From Kribbella catacumbae DSM 19601 (GTDB lineage: Bacteria > Actinomycetota > Actinomycetes > Propionibacteriales > Kribbellaceae), in assembly GCF_000372465.1 (NCBI RefSeq), contig NZ_AQUZ01000019.1:71933-135932 (forward strand): DNA of 64,000 nucleotides, written 5' to 3'. A program made the position numbers and the translations under genes. The first letter of the stretch is position 1. The number at the start of each line of letters is the position of its first letter. The notes under the pieces are model-generated. The model searched no databases and was not told the origin of the DNA. It saw only the letters and a list, made by a program, of their open reading frames with translations. Shown one piece after another: positions 9,777 through 19,708 of this stretch.

Positions 9777-9809
9777 GGCTCTGGGGCGCCCTGTGGGCGC
9801 CCCAGAGCC
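9777..9809. terminator. strong bidirectional hairpin terminator
   Basis: A perfect 15-base stem (GGCTCTGGGGCGCCC) with a 3-base loop TGT is followed by TTGCGTTGTTC. It begins 29 bases after the LVIVD3 stop and lies 9 bases before the stop of the small minus-strand frame at 9819, so it can end transcription from both sides. Confidence 0.85.
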
Positions 9810-9818
9810 TTGCGTTGT

Positions 9819-10022
9819 TCAGTCGGTGGTTGGGTCGGTCAGGGCGCTGCCCCAGATGTCGGTGTTGCCGAACGTCGGCGGACAGGCGGTCGCAGGCGCC
9901 GGCCGTGCGATCGGCGTACCGGTGACCAGGGACTGCCGATAGGCGTCGATCGCCGGACAGTCCGCTGCGGCGGGCCAGGGCACTAGGCATCGGTCTTTCG
10001 TTCTGAGACGCTTGGCTGGCAC
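9819..10022 (-). pseudogene. C-terminal remnant of an unidentified, probably secreted protein
   Basis: A 67-residue frame contains two cysteines and a Pro-rich tail, including DIWGSALTDP near the end. There is no ribosome site before the GTG at 10022, and the composition looks like the tail of a much larger extracellular protein; sialidase/BNR-type proteins often end this way, but this is only a guess. It abuts the terminator at 9777, as a real 3' end would. The upstream part has been lost. Confidence 0.35.
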
Positions 10023-10066
10023 AGCGCGATGGGGACGATCGTGTGGGCAGGGGTGGGGTGGCTGGA

Positions 10067-11661
<1,595 letters not shown>

Positions 11662-11665
<4 letters not shown>

Positions 11666-12846
11666 CCAGCGAGGTTTTCAAGTCGATCGCCTCGGCCAAG
11701 GGGATCGCATTCGTACTGGTCGCCTGGGGCGTCCCGGCCGCAATCGGTATGGCGGCATGGTGGATCGTTGCGCTGCCTGCATGGCAGGAGCGGCTCGTTC
11801 CGGACTCGGTCAGAGATCGTCTGGCCGAGGCCAACCTGTCGGGACTGTGGATGTTCCTGCTGGCGTGGTTGTTGATCACGCTCGTGCTCGGCCTGAACTC
11901 GACGTTCTTCTTCCGGTTGTTCGAGGGGTACTACCTGTGGAAGCCGCTGGCCGAGCGCCGGAGGACGAGCCACTGGCTCCATCGGGAGAACCTCCGGCTG
12001 GCCGAGCGGCTCACAGTGGCCGAGCAGCGCGCGAAGGCTTCCGGTACCTCCGATCCGAAGCGAGCCGACCGGCTGAGGTTGCTGCGCTCGGAGGCGGCCG
12101 AGGCGCGGAGGGCCGCCCGCGCCCGCGTCCTGCCAGTACGACGTCTGTACACCGACCGGCCGCTGGGTGGTCTGCCGAACTGGCGCGACTATCCGGCAGA
12201 GGGATTGTTGCCAACGGCCCTCGGCAACCGGATCCGCGCGTTCGAACGGTACGGGAATGCCAGGTTCGGCCTCGACATCATCATCTTGTGGTACGAGTTC
12301 GTCGGTGTGGCAGAAGACCAGGTCCGCGACCAGATCGAGGCTGCCCGACAGGAAGTCGAGGTCTTCCTCGCCGGCAGCGTGGTCTTTGCCCTGTTCACCG
12401 TGGCTACGCTCGCACCGCTCGCGAGTCCAGGCTCCTGGCCGGATCACGGCCGGCCGCTGGTCATTGCGGGCTTGATCGGCGTACTGATCTCGCTCCTCAT
12501 CTACCGCCGGGCCGTCAATCAAGCAGGCGACTGGGGTGCAGCTGTCACTGCTCTGGTTAACACGCACCGGGTCGAGGTGGCCCGGGCGTTCGGCCTGGTG
12601 CTGCCGGACACGCTCGAGGCCGAGCGAAGGTTCTGGCGAGCACTCAATGGCTTCGTCCGCACCGGATCGACCGGGTGGGACGCGAAGTACGACAGCCTCA
12701 CCAGGCTCCGCCCCCTGCCCGGCAACCGCGCCGAGCCGCCGGACCCCACTCTCGCCGAATCGCTGCAGACCCCTCAGGTCCTGCCGAACTCACCGATGCC
12801 AGGACTCGTCGCGATCAAAGCCGTCCGCGCGTTCTTCCGCCGCTGA
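11662..12846 (+). CDS. membrane protein translationally coupled to the GroEL-like gene
   Basis: The protein has 394 residues. The GTG start overlaps the TGA of the GroEL-like gene (GTGA). Four hydrophobic helices are visible, near residues 14-38, 62-84, 234-258 and 270-290. Between helices 2 and 3 is a basic, Ala/Arg/Glu-rich cytoplasmic stretch (about 95-160) likely to form a coiled coil, then a more conserved-looking part with LYTDRPLGGLPNWRDYP. The last about 100 residues are soluble. I do not recognise the family. The coupling implies equimolar production with the pseudo-chaperonin, perhaps as its membrane anchor or client. Confidence 0.7.
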
Positions 12847-13139
12847 GACGGCCTCGAAGGTTCCGTCAATCGCATCGGAAGGGCCGGGTCTGCCCCATAG
12901 CAGCCCGACCGGATACGCCCGCGAGCCACTGTGGAGGGCTGTCTGATCCCCGGTTTTGCGTACGAGCGTTGCCAGGTAGCTGTCGAGGATGCGGAGCTGT
13001 CGTTCAGGCGGGAAGTCCGGTCCCCCTCATCGAGCCCGCTCCGCGGCCTACCGGGCGCGCATGAATCGGGCGCCGTGCGGTCAGGGCCAGCCCTGATTCG
13101 AAGACCAGGGCCCACCCCGACGCAGGCGGACAGCGCGCG
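12847..13139. other. non-coding stretch with a possible minus-strand coding relic
   Basis: No start-to-stop gene with a ribosome site is visible. On the minus strand around 12900-13010 one frame reads PPERQLRILDSYLATLV and on, which looks protein-like, but it has no start and I cannot assign it. Confidence 0.3.
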
Positions 13140-13646
13140 CCGGAACTCGGTTGCGTACCTGGCTATGGCCATGAGCTGCGTGGCGCTGCTGTTCTTCGCC
13201 GCCGCCGTCCGGGCCGCGCTCCGCAGGAGAGGGCGCGGCACGTCGTACTCCTGCGTGGCGTACGGCGCGGCCGTGGTGGTCGCCGCCTCCAAGGCGACCG
13301 ACGCCCTGCTGCTCAAGGCGGGCCTGGACGCCGCCGAGGAAAAAGACCTGACGGCACTGCACACTCTCGCGTACGTGGGCGGCACCTCGTGGCTGCCGTG
13401 GGTCGCGGCCTCGGCTGCGCTCTACCTCGCCCTCGGCCTGGGCGGCCTGGACACCCGAGGCATTGCCCCGATGACTCTGCATCGTCACCGTCGTTCTCGG
13501 CATCTCCTGCTTGCTGGGCCCGCTCGGCATCGCACCAGCCGGATTCCGTCGCCTACCTCGCAACCCCACCGTGGCTCATCGTCACCGAAGTCGTCCTCGC
13601 CCCGAGGAAACGATCGAGCAAGTCCCGGTCGACGAGGAGGTCGTGA
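13140..13646 (+). pseudogene. frameshifted integral membrane protein
   Basis: Three successive reading frames must be joined to read one protein. The first runs from NSVAYLAMAMSCVALLFFAA through TSWLPWVAASAALYLALGLG. A middle part reads CIVTVVLGISCLLGPLGIA in a second frame from about 13482. The end, VAYLATPPWLIVTEVVLA, lies in a third frame, with a TGA at 13644-13646. The joined product would have about four membrane helices, like small actinobacterial hypothetical membrane proteins. At least two indels break it. The frame from 12931 that runs through the first part continues into unrelated Arg/Ser/Pro-rich sequence and is not a real protein. Confidence 0.6.
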
Positions 13647-13797
13647 CCAACCTCCGCGACGTCCGGCGATGAGCCCCGATCAAGGCGTCGCATGAGCCGC
13701 GCGCCGCCCCCGCACTGCTATCCACACACCGGACGATCCGCTTGGTCGGTGTGGCAGTGCTTTACTGCTGTCAGGATGTGGTGAAGGGGGTGGCGCT

Positions 13798-14991
13798 GTG
13801 GGCCCTGGGGAGACGCGGTCTTGGTCCTCGCGGCGCGGACGTGTTCGCCGGTTCGCCGCCGCGGTCTCGTTGGTCTTCGTGGCGGTGCTCGCCGTGGCCG
13901 GTGTGTCGACCATGGCGTCCCTGGAGGTGCCCGATCCGACGGGAGTGCATCCTGTCGGGCGCCAGCGGGTGATGCTGGTTGACCAGCAGCGACCCGAGCC
14001 GCACACAGCCGAGCTCAACGACCGACGCGAGGTCCACCTCGTGCTCTGGTATCCCGCCCGGCCAGGTACCGGCCGCCCCGCGCAGTACCTCGACAACCTC
14101 GACGTGCTCGGTCCGGGCCTGCGGGCAGGTGGGGACCTCAGCACGGTCGCCGTCCGTGGCCTGCGGTATGTACGTGACGGCGCGATGGCCGACGCCGTGA
14201 TCGCCGATGCGCAGCCGTCGTACCCGCTGGTCCTGCTCTCTCCAGGTAACGCGACCAACGTCGAGTTCTATGCGTCGCTGGCCGAGGAGCTTGCCAGCCA
14301 TGGGTACGTCGTTGCCGGGGTCAATCACCCGTACCAGGTGGCGGCCGTGGTCCGGCGCGACCACGCACTCGCTATCTACCAAGAGCCGCCGAGACCCGTG
14401 TCGCCGCGCGAGGCCGGCGAGCAACTGTCGGCGAGGATCGACGAGCGGACACAGGACCTCCGCTTCGTTCTCACCGAGCTTCTGCGGAGCGCGGCCGCCG
14501 GGTCGCTGCTGGCCGGAAGGCTCGACCCGACCCGGGTGGCCGTGATCGGTCATTCCAACGGCGGCGTCGCGGCGGCCGAGATGTGCCGTGCCAACCAGCG
14601 CATCGCCGGGTGCGTCAACCTCGACGGGCTACAGGCCGGAGGCCCGTTCTCGTCGCGTGCCGGTGCCGAGGCGCCCGCGCAGCCGTTCCTCTTCCTCACC
14701 AAGGAACGGCAACTGCGCGACACAGACGAAGCGGCGCTCCAGCGGGCCGGGCACGGCGCGTACAAGGTGGTCGTCCCGTCCGCGAGCCACGACGAGTTCG
14801 CGGACGGTGCACTCTTCGAGCAGGCGTGGTGGCCGTTCGCCGGCTCCGCCGACGACACCATCACGGTGACAAGAGGCGTCGTGACGGCATTCCTTCGCAA
14901 GACCCTGACCGGCGACACGAGCGACGTGTTCGACAACCTACCGGCGCCGACGGACATCCACGTCTACGGCTACCCCCTACCAGGCAAGTAA
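13798..14991 (+). CDS. platelet-activating-factor acetylhydrolase-like lipase/esterase
   Basis: The protein has 397 residues; the GTG at 13798 is preceded by GAAGGGGG. One N-terminal hydrophobic helix (about 19-42) should act as membrane anchor or uncleaved signal. The alpha/beta hydrolase core shows VLLSPGNATN (oxyanion region), the nucleophile elbow GHSNGG with the catalytic Ser, an Asp in VNLDGL, and a His in SASHDEF. These match the PAF-acetylhydrolase/chlorophyllase-like group of esterases. The stop directly abuts that of the convergent gene at 14992. Substrate is unknown. Confidence 0.75.
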   Translation: MGPGETRSWSSRRGRVRRFAAAVSLVFVAVLAVAGVSTMASLEVPDPTGVHPVGRQRVMLVDQQRPEPHTAELNDRREVHLVLWYPARPGTGRPAQYLDNLDVLGPGLRAGGDLSTVAVRGLRYVRDGAMADAVIADAQPSYPLVLLSPGNATNVEFYASLAEELASHGYVVAGVNHPYQVAAVVRRDHALAIYQEPPRPVSPREAGEQLSARIDERTQDLRFVLTELLRSAAAGSLLAGRLDPTRVAVIGHSNGGVAAAEMCRANQRIAGCVNLDGLQAGGPFSSRAGAEAPAQPFLFLTKERQLRDTDEAALQRAGHGAYKVVVPSASHDEFADGALFEQAWWPFAGSADDTITVTRGVVTAFLRKTLTGDTSDVFDNLPAPTDIHVYGYPLPGK

Positions 14992-15279
14992 TCAGGACTT
15001 GTGTGGTCCCCGGCCCACGGGCGAATTACGCCGGTCCGTCGGCGGTGGGTCGAGCCGGTCGTAGATCCGGATGATCAAGGTGCGGGCCACATCTCCGATC
15101 GGGTCGGCTCTCCGGGCCTCGATCAGGTCCTCCAGCAGATGAGTCACCACGAGCGCTTCGGCCTCCGTGAGCAGCGGCAGCCGGGCGGCATCACGCTCAT
15201 CGGCCAGCAGGGCGGCAAACCGGGCCGCGCGTGCTGCCCGCTCTGCCTGCCGAGCAGCCCTGAGTCGCCTACTGATCAT
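14992..15279 (-). CDS. small Arg/Ala-rich helical protein, unknown function
   Basis: The protein has 95 residues. The ATG at 15277-15279 is picked because AGGGAGG lies about 10 bases before it; the longer frame to 15573 has no ribosome site and unlikely composition. The N-terminal half is a charged amphipathic helix (ARQAERAARAARFAALLADE). The C-terminal half reads TEAEALVVTHLLEDLIEARR and ends in a basic tail. No domain recognised. It may be a remnant cargo gene of the mobile element indicated by the Tn3 fragment at 15622. Confidence 0.55.
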   Translation of the reverse strand: MISRRLRAARQAERAARAARFAALLADERDAARLPLLTEAEALVVTHLLEDLIEARRADPIGDVARTLIIRIYDRLDPPPTDRRNSPVGRGPHKS

Positions 15280-15460
15280 CAACTCGTGCCTCCCTGCTCC
15301 TTCGGGCCGGAGTCGGGAAGGAGAACCCGCGATGCTCAACGGAGTGCGCGGACCGATGCTGGAAATTCTGTTAGCAGCTCCGGCGACCCTGGGTAGGCTC
15401 ATCCGAGGCCTGCCCGGGCCGGGCCCGGCACCCCACACCATGGTAGGTCGACCTGCTCGA

Positions 15461-15700
15461 TCACGTTGCGTGCCTGGTGGCACCTTCAGCGTCAAAGACC
15501 AGGCTTGAGATGTTGATCGTCTCGCACTCGGCCAGCGGGACTGTAGCTTTCGGATCGAGACCGTCGACGACATACCATCCGTCGGCCCTCAGGGTGAGCC
15601 TGGTGCGGGGAAGATCGTCAACACCCTGCTGCTGCAGACGTTCTCGCCGAAGAGCAGTGGACCAACGTGCTGACCGACCACGACCGGCGCGGCCTGACAC
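15461..15700 (-). CDS. possible small protein, unassigned
   Basis: The frame reads LTLRADGWYVVDGLDPKATV and ends in a normal-looking acidic C-terminus, unlike the Arg/Ser-rich shadow frames nearby. There is no convincing start: the upstream part overlaps the Tn3 relic on the other strand. It may be a broken gene. Confidence 0.2.
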   Translation of the reverse strand: MSGRAGRGRSARWSTALRRERLQQQGVDDLPRTRLTLRADGWYVVDGLDPKATVPLAECETINISSLVFDAEGATRHAT

Positions 15701-15790
15701 CCCCGTTCTGGCAGCACATCCTGCCCTACGGCGAAGTCGAACTCGACATGACCACCCGCCTAGACATTCGCGCCGACGCTCCGCCGGCCG
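15622..15790 (+). pseudogene. Tn3-family transposase, C-terminal remnant
   Basis: The frame ADVLAEEQWTNVLTDHDRRG, then LTPPFWQHILPYGEVELDM, matches the closing part of actinobacterial Tn3-type transposases (LTPLFW..HV.PYG...L.M). Only about 50 residues remain, no start exists, and no 38-bp terminal inverted repeat is recognisable. It shows that a Tn3 element once sat here. Confidence 0.6.
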
Positions 15791-15819
15791 TCCGCAAGGG
15801 GATCCTCGATCGGAGCCCT

Positions 15820-17457
15820 TCAGTCCCGTGTCCGCGCGGCGTAGGCGGCGGCCTCTGCGCGGGAACGGAGGGCCAGCTTTGCGAGGATGCTGCTGACGTG
15901 GTGTGCCACTGTCTTGCGGCTCAGGAACAGCCGCTCGGCGATCTCCGGGTTGCTCAGTCCATCGGCGACCAGGGTGAGGACGTCTTGCTCGCGTCGGGTG
16001 AGGACCCCGGGGTCCCGGGGTTCCGGTCCGGGGACGACGCCGAGCTCGCGGAGGAGTGCGGCCGCCGCGGCCGACTCGTCGGCCGCTCCAAGCCGCCTGA
16101 GGTTGCGGAGCGCCTCAGAGGCGTGGCCCGCAGCCGCTTCGGGATCGGCGGTGGCGAGGGTCCTGGCCAGATCCAGTCGCGTCCGGGCGGCCTCGAAGGG
16201 GAGGTCGTGCCGCTCGAAGGCGGCGAGCGCCTCGGCCAGCCGTCGTCCCGCTGTCGTCGCGTCTCCGGATGCCGCCGCGACGAGCCCCGCGCTGCGGGTC
16301 AGCTGGGCTCTGCCACGGGGGAGGGCGGACCTCGGCGGGGCGGCCCGACGACCAACCAGGGTCGCCTCGGCGTCGGGCGTGTCGCCGGCGGCTAGATACG
16401 CCTCGGTGAGGGCGGCCGCGAGCAGGTCGCCCTGCGGGTCGTCGGGATGGAGCAGCCCGAGCCCCGCGCGGAGCAGTGCCGTTGCCTCGTCTGGCCTGCC
16501 AGCGGCGAGCCGCACCTCCGCGCTGACTAGGGCGGCGGCGGGGAAGCTGGTGTCGAGCGCCTCGGCCAGCTGGGTGGCCTCGGCCAGCCGACCCTGCCGG
16601 AGCCGAAGGACAGCAAGTGCCGTCCTCGCCTCGATCAGGGGCTGGCGCCCGATGTCTTCCGACATCGCCAGGGCTCGCCGGAGCTCGGGGTCCGCAAGTG
16701 CCCAGTTGCCGGTGGCGACCAGGATCGAGCCGTAGTGGGCTCGGCATCTGGCCTGGAGGAAGGGGCAGCCGTAGGTCTGGGTGAACTCCTCGGCCACCCG
16801 GCACCACTGCGTGGCACGTCGCAGGTCGTCGGCCAGGCTGCACGCGGCGAGCATGTTGCAGCTCGACCAGACCACGATCTCGAGCCGACCGTCGTAGGCA
16901 CCGAGCGCGGTGGCCATCGCTTCGTCGAGGAGCGCCATCCCGTCTTCCACCTCGCCGGCGGCTACGAGAAGCAGGCCCAGGTCGGCGAGTGCCATCGCGT
17001 GCAGCCCGTCGTCGGATGCCTCGGCCGCCAGGCGTAGGGCCTGCTCGAGCCCGTCGCGTTGCTCGGTGGCGTCGGAGGACAGGTAGGCGCTTGTCAGCAC
17101 CAGCCAGCCCCGGACCACCGAGTCCGTCGTGCGCTCGGCAGCGCGTTCGGCGCGGGCCAGCCAGCCGCCGGCTGCCGCGTCGTTCTCGAGGTTTGTGAGG
17201 TACCAGATGCACAGGTCGAGGGCGGCGATGACCGCCTCGTCGTCGCGGCCGGTCTGGCGCAGGAGCGTGAAGGCACGCTCTCGGTGGCGGATCGCGGAGC
17301 GTACGTCGCCCAGCCACCAACATGCCCGGCCGAGACCGTCGACCGCGTCGGCGGACTCATCCGCGGCGGCCGCCGCTGCGAAGGCTGCCCGTGCCTCTTC
17401 CCAGCGTCCGGCCTCGGCGGCGGCACGCGCGGACGCGAGGCGTTCGGTGGTGGCCAC
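15820..17457 (-). CDS. LuxR-type transcriptional regulator with TPR-like repeats
   Basis: The protein has 545 residues, probably from the GTG at 17457, with GGACGA just before it. Most of the protein (about 1-470) is Ala/Arg/Leu-rich helical pairs of TPR type. The end has the LuxR/GerE helix-turn-helix: LTRREQDVLTLVADGLSNPE, IAERLFLSRKTVAHHVSSIL. Unlike the large MalT/LAL regulators it has no P-loop ATPase at the N-terminus, so ligand or partner sensing must use the TPR part. It diverges from the methyltransferase at 17565; the 107-base gap would hold both promoters, and that gene is a likely target. Confidence 0.8.
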   Translation of the reverse strand: MATTERLASARAAAEAGRWEEARAAFAAAAAADESADAVDGLGRACWWLGDVRSAIRHRERAFTLLRQTGRDDEAVIAALDLCIWYLTNLENDAAAGGWLARAERAAERTTDSVVRGWLVLTSAYLSSDATEQRDGLEQALRLAAEASDDGLHAMALADLGLLLVAAGEVEDGMALLDEAMATALGAYDGRLEIVVWSSCNMLAACSLADDLRRATQWCRVAEEFTQTYGCPFLQARCRAHYGSILVATGNWALADPELRRALAMSEDIGRQPLIEARTALAVLRLRQGRLAEATQLAEALDTSFPAAALVSAEVRLAAGRPDEATALLRAGLGLLHPDDPQGDLLAAALTEAYLAAGDTPDAEATLVGRRAAPPRSALPRGRAQLTRSAGLVAAASGDATTAGRRLAEALAAFERHDLPFEAARTRLDLARTLATADPEAAAGHASEALRNLRRLGAADESAAAAALLRELGVVPGPEPRDPGVLTRREQDVLTLVADGLSNPEIAERLFLSRKTVAHHVSSILAKLALRSRAEAAAYAARTRD

Positions 17458-17564
17458 TCGTCCATGATTGCCACCGATCGCGCCGGTGGATAGGTCAGCT
17501 GACCGATGTCCCGAACGTCCGCCCGGTCGATGCTGGTTTCCCGACTCCAGGAGGTGGCTTGGCG

Positions 17565-18359
17565 ATGACCGAGACGTTCCAGCTCACCCGCGAGCAGGCG
17601 CAGGTATACGACGACCTGTTCGTTCCTGCCCTGTTCGGGCAGTGGGCACCCCAGTTGGTGGACTGCGCTCGGGTGCACCACGGCCAATCCGTGCTTGACG
17701 TGGCCTGCGGCACCGGGGTGGTGGCACGGGCGGCACGGGACGTCGTGGGACACGGCGGCCGCGTCGTGGGGGTGGACCTCAACCCGGCGATGCTCGAGGT
17801 GGCGCAGGGTGCGAGGCCCGACCTCGAGTGGGTGCACGGCGACGCCGAGGACCTGCCGTTCGAGAATGCCGAGTTCGACGTGGCGCTCTGCCAGTCCGCG
17901 CTGTTCTTCTTCGCGGACCCGGGCCGGGCAGTGGCCGAGATGGCGCGCGTGGTCGTTCCCGGCGGTGTGGTCGCGCTGCAGACCTACGCGCCCCTGGCTG
18001 AACAGCCGGCGTATGGCCCCTTCGTCGAACTGGTCGCCGGACACGCCGGACCCGAGGCGCGGGTCCTGCTCGGCACGTACTGGTCCCAGGGCGCTGTAGA
18101 CGGCCTGATCGGGCTCGCCGCCGCGGCCGGACTGTCCCTGTTGGAGTCGCGTTCGAGCCTTGGGGTCGCCGTCTTTCCCTCCGCGGCCGCAGTCGCCCAG
18201 ACCGAGATCCAGGCCACGCCCCTCGCCGAGCAGATCAGGCCGGAGACGTATGAGCGGATCGTCGCCGGCACCGAGGAACTGTTCGGCGAGTACGCCGACG
18301 AGTCCGGCCTCGTGCGCCTCCCGATCCGGGCCACTCTTCTCGCTGCCCGCCGAGGCTAG
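17565..18359 (+). CDS. class I SAM-dependent methyltransferase
   Basis: The protein has 264 residues. The ATG at 17565 has AGGAGG about 10 bases upstream; the frame is open further left but crosses the divergent promoter. Motif I is VLDVACGTGVVAR, motif II VVGVDLNPAMLEVA, then HGDAEDLPFENAEFDV and CQSALFFFADP, the UbiE/Methyltransf_11 layout. The C-terminal third is likely the acceptor-binding part. Substrate is unknown. Confidence 0.8.
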   Translation: MTETFQLTREQAQVYDDLFVPALFGQWAPQLVDCARVHHGQSVLDVACGTGVVARAARDVVGHGGRVVGVDLNPAMLEVAQGARPDLEWVHGDAEDLPFENAEFDVALCQSALFFFADPGRAVAEMARVVVPGGVVALQTYAPLAEQPAYGPFVELVAGHAGPEARVLLGTYWSQGAVDGLIGLAAAAGLSLLESRSSLGVAVFPSAAAVAQTEIQATPLAEQIRPETYERIVAGTEELFGEYADESGLVRLPIRATLLAARRG

Positions 18360-18421
18360 GATGGCGCCGCCGCTGCCCGTACTGTCGTCAGGCGGGCCCG
18401 CGATCGTGGTGAGATGGAGGG

Positions 18422-18540
18422 ATGGGCCCGCCAGCCGATCTGCGGCTATCCGGCGTGCTTGCCGCGCTGTCGGTGGCGACGGACCTGGGGATGGGACAGC
18501 ACCCGGAGAAGGCGGTCCGGTTCTGCCTGCTTGAGACGGG
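18422..18540 (+). pseudogene. HD-domain phosphohydrolase, N-terminal fragment
   Basis: The frame LRLSGVLAALSVATDLGMGQ then HPEKAVRFCLLETG resembles the start of HD/HD-GYP-type proteins (L.LSE...ALS.A.DL..G...H..R.C). After about 40 residues the similarity stops and the frame runs into the CcdA-like relic. The HD metal site itself is gone. Confidence 0.45.
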
Positions 18541-18840
18541 TGGAGGCGTCGCTGTTCGGGCTGGCCTACGCCTTGGCCTCGCTGGGCTGCACCATCGGCC
18601 CGTTCCTCGTCAATGTGGTCGCGACCTTCCGGACCGGGTCGACTGTCGAGGGCGTCACTCTTCGCGGCCGATGCCGCCGGCATGGGTTGTCGTTGTCGCC
18701 GCCGTGTCACTCGCCGCTGCCCTCGGCTGGCTCGGTGGTGGCCGCGTGACGGCCGTCCGCCCGGCGTGCTCCTCGTTCTGGCAGGCCTGTAGGTCGCGTA
18801 GTACGGCTGGCACGAGATCCACGTGCTGCGCGGCTTGGCG
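18540..18840 (+). pseudogene. CcdA-like (cytochrome c biogenesis) membrane protein, multiply frameshifted
   Basis: FGLAYALASLGCTIGPFLVN and EGVTL read in one frame, AADAAGMG in another, VVVVAAVSLAAALGWLGG in a third. GVLLVLAGL and YGWHEIHVLRG come near the end, with stop codons between. This order matches the last helices of CcdA/DsbD-type thiol transporters (F..AYA.ASL.CT.P). The gene is dead; the first half is missing. Confidence 0.55.
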
Positions 18841-18845
18841 CCGCC

Positions 18846-19100
18846 GATCCGCCGTACCGGGTGGGGTTCACCTGGGGATTCGAAGGAAACACCTCGGTCC
18901 CGCCGGGAGCCAGCACCGTCACCATCGAACTGCACCCCGATGGCAACGGAACCAGGCTGCGGCTGGTCCACACCGGGCTTCCACATCCGATGCTCGCACC
19001 CCACGATCAAGGCTGGCGCGGCTACCTCGCGCAACTCCAGTCCGCGGCACAAGCCCGCAGCGCCCTCGCCGAGCGGATGGCTGTCGGGGCCTCAAGGTAA
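18846..19100 (+). pseudogene. SRPBCC/AHSA1 domain protein, C-terminal fragment
   Basis: From DPPYRVGFTWGFEGN onward the frame gives VTIELHPDGNGTRLRLVHTG and then HDQGWRGYLAQL, the last two strands and the C-terminal helix of the AHSA1 (Hsp90-activator-like) SRPBCC fold. The first half of the domain is absent, so this is a 5'-truncated gene continuing the row of relics. Confidence 0.6.
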
Positions 19101-19209
19101 TCCGAAGCTTCTCCGAAGCGCCAAATGTTTGAGTTGCCGCACTCGCCAGCGGCGCCCGGCCGCTGTCACCACCGCGCACGAATCAACGGCGCTGAAAAAG
19201 GAGAGCAAC

Positions 19210-19563
19210 ATGATCAAGTTGGCATCGGTTGGCCGCGTGGTCGCGGGGGCGGCCCTCGTGGGTTCGTCACTTGCGGTCGTCAACATCGGCGCGGCACACG
19301 CCATCGACTGCAGCCAGTCCTTCCCCGACCGCGACACGAACAGCGTCCTGTGGACGGACGGAGCTGCGCCCTACCACACCGGCCCGGCCGGTCAATGTGG
19401 CGTCATCGCCAACCGATCCGGCCACGCGAACATCTACTGCTACAAGCACAACGAGTTCGGCAATCTCTGGTATTACGCGAAGGACACCAGCTCCGGCACC
19501 AAGGGCTGGGTGTGGAGCGGCAATGTTGCCAGCACCGCCGGCGGCCCGCACGCGCACTGCTGA
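19210..19563 (+). CDS. small secreted Cys-containing protein, bacterial SH3-like
   Basis: The protein has 117 residues. The ATG at 19210 follows AAAAGGAGAG; the frame open from 18823 is not used because it overlaps the relic. The signal peptide (1-34) ends in GAAHA. The mature part of about 83 residues has four cysteines and a pattern GWVWSGNV near the end, typical of secreted SH3-like domains that contact the cell wall. No catalytic residues. It ends before a strong hairpin terminator at 19639. Confidence 0.65.
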   Translation: MIKLASVGRVVAGAALVGSSLAVVNIGAAHAIDCSQSFPDRDTNSVLWTDGAAPYHTGPAGQCGVIANRSGHANIYCYKHNEFGNLWYYAKDTSSGTKGWVWSGNVASTAGGPHAHC

Positions 19564-19638
19564 CAACCCGTCCGTGGGGTGGCGCCTGACGACCCGGCCC
19601 GCTGTACGGACAAGACTACGGCTAGCTGAGCCGTTCGC

Positions 19639-19674
19639 CTCGCGTGGTCGTCGGTCCGCCGACGGCCACGCGAG
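19639..19674. terminator. hairpin terminator between convergent genes
   Basis: A 16-base stem (CTCGCGTGGTCGTCGG, one G-T wobble) with a TCCG loop is followed by TTGCTC. It lies between the secreted protein ending at 19563 and the minus-strand regulator ending at 19709, serving both. Confidence 0.75.
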
Positions 19675-19708
19675 TTGCTCAGTGCTCAGTTCGCGCGCAA
19701 CGGGAATG

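Noticed and set aside
17094..19052. 652-codon minus-strand frame
   Set aside because: It crosses the LuxR start, the methyltransferase and the relics in antisense; Arg/Ser/Pro-rich composition typical of a GC-rich shadow.
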